DNA of 64,000 nucleotides, from assembly GCA_905215065.1 (NCBI GenBank), contig CAJMOF010000011.1:29620-93619 (forward strand), given 5' to 3'. Under the pieces are notes generated by a model. That model was not told where the DNA came from and ran no database searches. It saw nothing but the letters and a program-made list of their open reading frames with translations. This DNA is from an uncultured bacterium (GTDB lineage Bacteria > Actinomycetota > Coriobacteriia > Coriobacteriales > Coriobacteriaceae). Below, in pieces: positions 57,452 to 64,000 of this stretch. The position numbers and the translations under genes were made by a program. How positions within the stretch are numbered: the stretch's first letter is position 1; each line of letters begins with the position of its first letter.

Positions 57452-58687
57452 CTACTCTTCCTGCTGCTTGGCAGGTAAGATGTAGACGTTCTCGGCGTCC
57501 ACGGCAATCTGCGTGGGACGGTTGTAGAGGATGTCGATCTCCATCACACTCTGCCTGAACGGTGCGACGTCGGGCGTCTTTGCCTGGTGGAGCTTCTCAA
57601 TGAGTTTCTCGGATTGCTCGTCGTTGAACCTGCCGATGTCCTCTCCTGCACCCTCAAGCGCCTCGTCTATGGGCGTGAGCTCGCCGATGGGCGTCGCCGC
57701 GATGGCGCGACCGAGCATCTTGCCTGCGGAGGCGATGCCGCCCAGAAGTGCCACATCGATAGTGTCGGCAGTGCTCGCCTCGAGTGCGTTGTAACATTCG
57801 GTGTAGAGTTCGCGGTACGCAAGCGAGTCCGCCTCGATTTTTGCGGCAGCGTCTGCGAGCTTTGCAGGTTTGAAGTTCTGGGTGAGCATGGGCTCGAGGA
57901 ACAGCGAGAACGCGTGGATATAGGTGGCGAGCTGGTAGTCCCTGAGATAGTCGAGAACCTTGTCGAGGCGCCTTTTCACGTCGTCTCGCACCTCGATGAA
58001 CCCTTTCTTTTTCAGGTCCGCTTGTGCTTGCGAACGGAAATGTTCCATGTCCTGCACGGAGGCCTGTTTGATGTCGAGTACCTTCATATGGGCATTGGCC
58101 ATGTAAACGGCTTTGTCGTAGTTGAGGCCGTAGCCGTTGAGGATGTCTACAAGTGTCTTGAGGTTGCCGCGCATGTTGGCCTTGTCACGCTGGCGCATAT
58201 ACTCGAACATTTCGTCGACGGACTCCTGGATGGAGTCGAGCTTTTGGTTTATCTGCGCGATTGCGGCTGCCATGAACAGCGACGTCGGGTCGTAGGGCAC
58301 TTGCGTGACACTCGTGGCGATATTACCCTCGACAACGTGGAGGCGAGCCTGCCCAAAGCCATTGGCTGCGTCGCGGTAGGACCCCATGAGGCCGCTGCCG
58401 TCCTTGAACGATTGGAGTATCGACGGGTCAAGCGGACTGCCAAACTTGTCGGTTGGCTGGAGCAGCATAGGCACGCTCACCTTATTGGTGACGGTGCGGA
58501 ACGTCGAGGGGAGTGAGGCGAGCGCTATGCCGAGCTGGGGGACTCGTTCGAGCGGGAGCTTGATGGCGCCGGAGACGTCCGCCCGCTCCTGAGTGAGCGC
58601 GAGGTGGATTTTGGTAGATGCGAGCTGTTTTGCCACGAGTTCCTCTCGGTCGCCGTCCGTCGAGGGTTTGATCTCGTTGTCTGCCAT
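57452..58687 (-). CDS. Unrecognised 411-residue cytoplasmic protein with coiled coil and small-residue hydrophobic segment
   Basis: I do not recognise the family. ATG 58687 has AAGGAG upstream (an in-frame extension of 42 residues lacks one). Residues 1-130 are mixed alpha/beta. Residues 137-170 form an amphipathic helix likely to coil (AAIAQINQKLDSIQESVDEM). Residues 170-300 are helical and charged. Residues 309-335 are hydrophobic and rich in Ala/Gly (TIDVALLGGIASAGKMLGRA), possibly a membrane-active hairpin. The end is strand-rich. Convergent with the exonuclease and flanked on both sides by exonuclease sequence, next to a type I restriction system. A defence or toxin role is speculation from context. 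Confidence 0.8.
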   Translation of the reverse strand: MADNEIKPSTDGDREELVAKQLASTKIHLALTQERADVSGAIKLPLERVPQLGIALASLPSTFRTVTNKVSVPMLLQPTDKFGSPLDPSILQSFKDGSGLMGSYRDAANGFGQARLHVVEGNIATSVTQVPYDPTSLFMAAAIAQINQKLDSIQESVDEMFEYMRQRDKANMRGNLKTLVDILNGYGLNYDKAVYMANAHMKVLDIKQASVQDMEHFRSQAQADLKKKGFIEVRDDVKRRLDKVLDYLRDYQLATYIHAFSLFLEPMLTQNFKPAKLADAAAKIEADSLAYRELYTECYNALEASTADTIDVALLGGIASAGKMLGRAIAATPIGELTPIDEALEGAGEDIGRFNDEQSEKLIEKLHQAKTPDVAPFRQSVMEIDILYNRPTQIAVDAENVYILPAKQQEE

Positions 58688-58739
58688 AGCGTGCTCCTTG
58701 CTTACGTTAATAGTCGCGGGAATTATCTCACCGTTGTGT

Positions 58740-59131
58740 GAGCTGCCGGGACGGGACGGATTAGCGGTAGCACGAGGCCGATTGACGGTCGAAGCGCATA
58801 GGCCTCGCCGCATTTCCTGCGGACTGGACCGACCTGCAGGCGTTATACATCTCGATTATGGAGGTGGGCGGCTATGGGTTAGTCTCGCTGGGTGGTGCGT
58901 CACCGGGACTCGGTATCGATTTTGATGAGTCGACGGACCGTGCTCACGGTGCCCTTGCTGATATGCACGTGACCGCCAGGCTGCTTAAACAGGCGATTGA
59001 CGGGGCTATCACGTGAGCCCGCGCGGGCAGGAGATCCGTCAACGATGGGGGATGGACGAGTGCGCCCAGACGCGCCTTTCCAGCAAGTGCCCCGAGCTAA
59101 GCGATCTGCTGCTGAAGCCGAAGGCGAAGGG
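58740..59131 (+). pseudogene. Degenerate duplicate of the exonuclease 3' half
   Basis: Bases 58810-59131 align almost without gaps to 57079-57402 of the exonuclease gene, for example CGCCTTTCCAGCAAG in both, and weaker similarity extends back to about 58740. A one-base deletion near 59008 breaks the frame (GGGGCTATCACGTGAG against GGGGACTACCACGTGAG), and substitutions are frequent. Same orientation as the intact gene. With the intact copy it brackets the 411-residue protein gene. Confidence 0.85.
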
Positions 59132-59489
59132 GTTACGCAATTTGCTAAGAGTGGCTGGTGGACTTGGGTGACTGAAGGCCATTGATAAATTCACTGCTGT
59201 CTATTGTATTTCAACTTCCCTTAATTCAATTGATGCGCTTCTCGTGTTTCTTTTGGAAAGACCATCCGTTTGCTTCTAAACATAGAGCGTTTCTCTCTGA
59301 CTTTCTAGGACATGTGCTGCGTCGCCGATGGGTCCGGGGCCCACCACGCTTCAACGACCGTTCCTCCAGAACGCTCGCTGCTTTTGCTCAGAGATAGACG
59401 CTGCTGTCTACTGCCTGATAAAATGTTTTTATGTATGTTCTAGGACGCTGGCATATTAGTTTGCTGCATCGAGAAAGGCTGGCGGTTGG
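59132..59489. other. Gene-free leader before hsdR
   Basis: About 360 bases, more AT-rich than the surroundings. No convincing gene; a 71-codon frame at 59182-59397 lacks features. GATAAAAT (about 59422) could be a -10 for hsdR, but no clear -35 is seen. Confidence 0.55.
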
Positions 59490-62252
59490 GTGAGTCCCGA
59501 GGAAAAAGCGCGTCTTGTTATCGATGAAAAGTTGAGGGCTTCTGGATATGTCGTTCAGGACGTTAAAGAGTTCAATCCCGCAGCGGCCTGCGGTGTCGTT
59601 GTCCGTGAGTGGCAAACGACTTCTGGACCATGTGATTACCTTATCTTTGTTGATGGCACCCCCTGCGGGTTAATTGAAGCCAAGGAACACAACAAGGGCG
59701 AGAAGCTAACAGCGGTAGCCGAGCAGTCAAAGCAATACGCTGAGAGTGAATTCAAATATGCCACTACAAATATTGACATTCGCTTTGTCTACGAGGCGAC
59801 CGACGTCCTGGTCCGGTTTTGCGACTACCACGATAAAGACTACCGCTCTCGCGAGATCTTCTCTTTTCATAGACCGGAACAGCTACGTAGTTGGCTGAAG
59901 GATTCTGGCACTCTTCGGAATAGACTTAAGTCTTTTCCCGACTTCGAGACCGCCGGCTATCGCAAGTGCCAAGTAAATGCAATTTTAAAACTCGAAAAGA
60001 CGTTTGAGGAGAATCGCCCGCGCGCGTTAATCCAAATGGCCACTGGTGCTGGCAAGACATATACCGCTATTACCAACGTTTATCGTCTGCTCAAATTTGC
60101 CAAGGCAAAGCGCATTCTATTCCTTGTTGACACAAAGAACCTGGGGGAACAGGCCGAGGAGGAGTTCCGCAAATACAGGCCTACCGACGATGCGAGGTTG
60201 TTTCCTGAGCTTTACAACGTCTGCCGTTTGACCTCTTCGCAGATCCCCAATGGCTCCAACGTATGCATCAGTACTATTCAGCGCATGTACTCCATTCTCA
60301 AGGGCAAGGAACTTGATGAGGCGGACGAGGAATCTTCCCCTAGTGAGGGTCGCTTCGTCGGCGGGCCACGCGATGTTGAGTACAACTCGGCTTACCCGCC
60401 TGAATACTTCGATTTCATCATCATCGATGAGTGCCACCGTTCTATCTATAACGTCTGGCAGCAGGTCCTCGATTACTTCGATGCCTTTCTCATCGGGCTT
60501 ACTGCTACGCCTGACAAGCGAACCTATTCTTTTTTCAATCAGAACGTCGTGAGTGAATACACCCATGAGGAGGCAGTCATTGACGGCGTCAATGTCGGCG
60601 GCGATATCTACATCATCGAAACTGATGTGAGCAAGAACGGCGCGACGATTACCGAGCGTCTAGTTGAAAAGAGGGATCGCCTTTCCCGTGAGAAGCGATG
60701 GGAGCAGAACGACGAGGATTTGGAATACGACAAGGGTAAACTGGACCGCGATGTTGTCAACCCGTCCCAGATACGCACCATCATCCGCGAGTTCCGCGAC
60801 AAGGTCACAACGGTTATGTTTCCTGGCCGCAAGGAAATACCCAAGACTCTCATCTTTGCCAAAACAGACAGTCATGCGGACGACATCATCAACATTGTGC
60901 GCGAAGAATTCGGGCGCGGGAACGAGTTCTGTAAGAAGATAACCTATAACGCTGAAGAGGACCCCAAGTCTGTACTTGCGGCATTCCGCAACGAATTCTA
61001 TCCACGCATAGCCGTGACCGTTGACATGATCGCTACTGGTACCGATGTCAAAGCTCTCGAGTGTCTTGTCTTCATGCGAGATGTTCGTTCTAAAAACTAC
61101 TTCGAGCAGATGCTTGGCCGCGGGCGTCGTACGCTCGGCCATGATGACCTGGCTCGCGTTTCGCCGCCAGCGACAACGAACAAGTGCCGCTACGTGGTTG
61201 TCGATTGCGTTGGCGTCACGAAGAGTCTTAAGACTGAAACAAGGCAGCTTGAGCGGAAGCCCTCAGTAAGCTTGAAAGAGCTCATGATGAGCATCGCCAT
61301 GGGCGCGCGCGATGACGATACCGTCACCTCACTCGCCGACCGGCTTCTTCGACTCGCTGCCGTCATGGACAATGGCGAGCGAAAGAAGGCCGCCGAGCTC
61401 GCTGGCGGGGCCTCTGTGAACGATATCGCCAGAGATATGCTTGATGCTTTCGACGAGGACAAGATAGCAAAGGAAGCTGGGTTTATCCTTAGCGATGATG
61501 TTCAAGAAGCAACCGAAGAAGAGCGAGCCAGGCTGGCAGAAGCCCAGTCTCGGCTTGTCGAAAAGGCGATAGAGCCGATGTTCTCTGCCGAGTTGAGAAA
61601 CTATCTCGAAAACGTGCGCAAGGCACACGACCAGGTTATAGATAATGAGAACCTGGATGCTGTCATTTCATCCGGTTGGGACACCGACCGCGAGGACCAC
61701 GCCAAAGAGGTCATCCAAACATTCAGACAGTTCCTTGCCGACAACAAGGATGAGCTGGACGCGTTGCAAATCATCTACGGTCAAACCTACAAACAGCGCC
61801 CCATCACGCTGCGTATGGTCAAGGCTGTTCACGATGCGTTGAAAACGTCCCCCTATGGGCTTTCTTGCGACACGGTCTGGCATGCATACGAGGTTGCGGG
61901 GGCACCCGTCGCTACGGCGCGAAGCGCTGTGGGCAAGATTATGGACATCATTTCCGTCATTCGATTCGAACTCGGACAGGAAAAGATCCTGCGGCCCTTC
62001 GAGGCGGGCGTGGCGGAGCGTTTCAAGAGTTGGGTCTTCTCCAAGAACGCAGGCCACGGCCAGTTTACCGAAGAGCAGATGGATTGGCTGCGTATGATTC
62101 GCGACCATATCTCAACTTCGGGAAGCGTGAGCTCTGACGACCTCGACCTGTCGCCTTTCGGGGAGAAGGGCGGCCTCGGGCGTTTCTACATCCTGTTCGG
62201 CGATAAGTACCAAGGCGTTCTCGACGACATGAACTACGCGCTTGTCGCATAA
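59490..62252 (+). CDS. hsdR: Type I restriction enzyme R (motor/endonuclease) subunit
   Basis: 920 residues, GTG start. N-terminal PD-(D/E)xK nuclease: Asp49 (GPCDYLIF), Glu63-x-Lys65 (GLIEAKE). Superfamily 2 motor: motif I QMATGAGKT (182-190), motif II DECHRS (313-318), motif III LTATPDKR and motif VI QMLGRGRRTL. C-terminal part includes the HsdM/S contact region. GC content and codon choice (for example ATTGAC, AAAACC) are less GC-biased than in the core genes, consistent with horizontal origin. hsdM follows 25 bases later. Confidence 0.96.
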   Translation: MSPEEKARLVIDEKLRASGYVVQDVKEFNPAAACGVVVREWQTTSGPCDYLIFVDGTPCGLIEAKEHNKGEKLTAVAEQSKQYAESEFKYATTNIDIRFVYEATDVLVRFCDYHDKDYRSREIFSFHRPEQLRSWLKDSGTLRNRLKSFPDFETAGYRKCQVNAILKLEKTFEENRPRALIQMATGAGKTYTAITNVYRLLKFAKAKRILFLVDTKNLGEQAEEEFRKYRPTDDARLFPELYNVCRLTSSQIPNGSNVCISTIQRMYSILKGKELDEADEESSPSEGRFVGGPRDVEYNSAYPPEYFDFIIIDECHRSIYNVWQQVLDYFDAFLIGLTATPDKRTYSFFNQNVVSEYTHEEAVIDGVNVGGDIYIIETDVSKNGATITERLVEKRDRLSREKRWEQNDEDLEYDKGKLDRDVVNPSQIRTIIREFRDKVTTVMFPGRKEIPKTLIFAKTDSHADDIINIVREEFGRGNEFCKKITYNAEEDPKSVLAAFRNEFYPRIAVTVDMIATGTDVKALECLVFMRDVRSKNYFEQMLGRGRRTLGHDDLARVSPPATTNKCRYVVVDCVGVTKSLKTETRQLERKPSVSLKELMMSIAMGARDDDTVTSLADRLLRLAAVMDNGERKKAAELAGGASVNDIARDMLDAFDEDKIAKEAGFILSDDVQEATEEERARLAEAQSRLVEKAIEPMFSAELRNYLENVRKAHDQVIDNENLDAVISSGWDTDREDHAKEVIQTFRQFLADNKDELDALQIIYGQTYKQRPITLRMVKAVHDALKTSPYGLSCDTVWHAYEVAGAPVATARSAVGKIMDIISVIRFELGQEKILRPFEAGVAERFKSWVFSKNAGHGQFTEEQMDWLRMIRDHISTSGSVSSDDLDLSPFGEKGGLGRFYILFGDKYQGVLDDMNYALVA

Positions 62253-62277
62253 CACCTATGAGTTAGAAAGGCAGCGC

Positions 62278-63759
62278 ATGAGCGCATCCACCATTAACCA
62301 GAAGATTTGGAACATGGCGACCGTCCTCTATAACGATGGCGTTTCCAACAGCGATTATCTCGAACAACTCACATATCTGCTCTTCCTCAAGATGGCAGAC
62401 GAGTACAGCAAGCCCCCCTACAATAGGCCGACCGGTCTTCCGGAGGACTGTCGTTGGGAGTGTCTTGCGGACAAGAGCGGCGCAGAGCTGTTCGACACCT
62501 ATAAGAAGATGCTCGACAAGCTAGGCGCCCAGGGCGGCATGCTGCAGGAGATTTTTACTGGGGCCCAAAACAAGATGAGCTCTCCGGCGATCTTGGCGCG
62601 AGTTATTCAGATGATCGGCGCAGAAACGTGGACGGCTATGTCGCAGGACGTCAAGGGCGACATCTACGAGGGGCTGCTTCAGCGAATAGCCGAGGACACC
62701 AAATCTGGTGCCGGGCAGTACTTTACGCCTAGGCCGCTCATCGACACCATCGTCAAGTGTGCGCAGCCTAAGCCTGAGAAGACCGTCTGTGATCCGTGCT
62801 GCGGTTCGGGCGGCTTCCTGCTGGCCGCAAAAAGCTACATAGAGGAGGCCTATCAGCTCGACGCCGACCAAAAGAAGTTCTTGAAGAACGAGGCATTCCA
62901 CGGCTGGGAGATCGTTCCCGCCACGCGCCGGCTTTGCCTCATGAATCTTTTCCTGCACAACATCGGTGACTTTAACGATGTGCCGCCTATCACAAGAAAT
63001 GATGCGCTTCTCTCCGACCCTGGTACGCGTTTCGACTACGTGCTCACCAACCCGCCTTTTGGTAAAAAGGCGACACTTAAAGCTGCTGCCGGCGAGGACG
63101 GTGAGCTTGTCGACGAAGAGCTCTCGTACTCTCGCCAGGACTTCTGGGCAACGAGCTCGAACAAGCAACTGAACTTTCTTCAGCACATTCATACCATCTT
63201 GAAAACTGGCGGCACCGCTGCCGTTGTCGTACCTGACAACGTACTGTTCGAGGGCGGTGCCGGTGAGACGGTGCGCCGTAAGTTGCTGGAGACCACGAAC
63301 CTGCACACTATCCTGCGCTTGCCGACTGGTATCTTCTACAAGCCAGGCGTAAAGGCTAACGTCATATTCTTCGAGAACCGTCCCGGCAGCGAGAGCGTGC
63401 AGACCCGAGAGGTGTGGATTTACGACTATCGTACGAACGTTCACCACACGTTGAAGCAACACCCAATGACCGAGGCGGACCTTGCCGACTTCCTTGAATG
63501 CTACAGGCCCGGCCATATCGATGAGCGCGATGAGACCTACAACGAGGACAACAACCCCGATGGACGTTGGCGTCGCTTCACTATCGACGAGATTATGAGC
63601 CGCGACAAGCTGAGTCTCGATATCACCTGGATCAAAACCGGTGAGGACATCTCGGAGATCTCGCTTTCTGATTTGCTCTCAAGCATTCACGAGAAGAGCG
63701 ATGCGATTGCCGACGCCGTGGAGCAGCTCGAGGCGCTTCTGAGGGACATCGAGGACTAA
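62278..63759 (+). CDS. hsdM: Type I restriction-modification N6-adenine methyltransferase subunit
   Basis: 493 residues from ATG 62278 (GAAAGG upstream). N-terminal HsdM helical domain TINQKIWNMATVLYNDGVSN, SAM motif I DPCCGSGGFLLAAKSY (172-187) and catalytic NPPFGKK (258-264), then a C-terminal helical region contacting HsdS. Methylates adenine in the site chosen by HsdS. Stop overlaps the hsdS start (TAATG). Confidence 0.96.
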   Translation: MSASTINQKIWNMATVLYNDGVSNSDYLEQLTYLLFLKMADEYSKPPYNRPTGLPEDCRWECLADKSGAELFDTYKKMLDKLGAQGGMLQEIFTGAQNKMSSPAILARVIQMIGAETWTAMSQDVKGDIYEGLLQRIAEDTKSGAGQYFTPRPLIDTIVKCAQPKPEKTVCDPCCGSGGFLLAAKSYIEEAYQLDADQKKFLKNEAFHGWEIVPATRRLCLMNLFLHNIGDFNDVPPITRNDALLSDPGTRFDYVLTNPPFGKKATLKAAAGEDGELVDEELSYSRQDFWATSSNKQLNFLQHIHTILKTGGTAAVVVPDNVLFEGGAGETVRRKLLETTNLHTILRLPTGIFYKPGVKANVIFFENRPGSESVQTREVWIYDYRTNVHHTLKQHPMTEADLADFLECYRPGHIDERDETYNEDNNPDGRWRRFTIDEIMSRDKLSLDITWIKTGEDISEISLSDLLSSIHEKSDAIADAVEQLEALLRDIED

Positions 63760-64000
63760 TGGACACTAGGAAACTACGTCAAAAGCTGTTGGACCTTGCC
63801 ATCCGCGGCAAGCTTGTTCCGCAAGATCCGAACGACGAGTCCGCAAGCGAGTTGCTGTCGCGCATCCACGAGGAGAAGCTCGCCATGGTCGAGCGCGGCG
63901 AGCTCAAGCCTAAGGATGTTAAAAACGATACCGTGATCTATTTCGGTTCCGATGGGCTGCCCTATGAGAAGCAAGCAGACGGCAAGGGTGAGTCGACTCC
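63759..64000 (+). CDS. hsdS: Type I restriction specificity subunit, N-terminus only (runs past window)
   Basis: 80 residues visible: MDTRKLRQKLLDLAIRGKLV, then PQDPNDESASELLSRIHEEK, a conserved-region helix typical of HsdS, followed by the start of the first target-recognition part. ATG overlaps the hsdM stop. The 3' end and the recognition domains lie beyond the window. Confidence 0.9.
   Translation, partial: MDTRKLRQKLLDLAIRGKLVPQDPNDESASELLSRIHEEKLAMVERGELKPKDVKNDTVIYFGSDGLPYEKQADGKGEST

Noticed and set aside
59182..59397. 71-codon frame before hsdR
   Set aside because: No Shine-Dalgarno, compositionally unlike neighbours and no motif; treated as leader sequence.

Overview
The window is high-GC bacterial DNA with dense Shine-Dalgarno-led genes. 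Gene content (fused AccDA, actinobacterial-type RpoC, gut-type sugar PTS and purine genes, no tuf next to fusA) points to the class Coriobacteriia, most probably Collinsella. That assignment is inference from content; no 16S gene is present.

Layout. 1-8.4 kb: 3' part of rpoC, an ECF sigma factor with a membrane partner and an ECF-type promoter, then rpsL-rpsG-fusA-rpsJ. 8.4-19.9 kb: birA divergent from a complete type II fatty-acid operon (fabH-acpP-fabK-fabD-fabG-fabF-accB-fabZ-accC-accDA), then an orphan PTS IIC. 20-21.8 kb: cation efflux protein and histidine phosphatase. 22-28 kb: ribosomal proteins rplC-rplD-rplW, rplB-rpsS-rplV-rpsC-rplP-rpmC-rpsQ and rplN-rplX, so the usual str-S10-spc series is split by the fatty-acid block and stops at rplX. 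28-29.6 kb: IS3 and mtnN remnants. 29.8-37.3 kb: a sugar locus with a LevR-like regulator, mannose-family PTS IIB-IIC-IID-IIA, a GH172/DUF2961 enzyme and a ROK kinase. 37.4-40.6 kb: degV remnant, palindromic debris, a Gfo/Idh oxidoreductase with a DeoR regulator behind a 10-bp-phased repeat array, and a striking 40-bp-period palindrome array. 40.6-45.2 kb: RluA-type pseudouridine synthase, U32 protein, RidA and a YheO-like regulator. 45.5-54.9 kb: purine/molybdenum hydroxylase locus (NCS2 permease, SsnA, YgfK, four-cluster ferredoxin, XdhD-type enzyme). 55.2-64 kb: accessory, probably defence-related segment (DUF234 ATPase, DEDDh exonuclease, an unrecognised 411-aa protein, a partial exonuclease duplicate, type I restriction hsdR-hsdM-hsdS, the last cut by the window end).

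How genes work together. BirA biotinylates AccB for the carboxylase encoded in the same locus, which feeds malonyl-CoA to FabD and the Fab cycle. In the 30-37 kb locus the PTS should import a fructofuranosyl- or arabinofuranosyl-type sugar, GH172 cleave it and the ROK kinase phosphorylate released hexose, under a LevR-like protein whose AAA module looks inactive. In the purine locus the permease, deaminase, molybdenum hydroxylase and iron-sulfur oxidoreductases form an uptake and redox chain. The most unusual signals are non-coding: the 40-bp-period array (40274-40489), the 49-bp inverted repeat in the rplC leader (21835-21999), the phased TGCGT/ACGCA array (38129-38247) and the 24-bp palindrome before the DUF234 ATPase (55126-55181).
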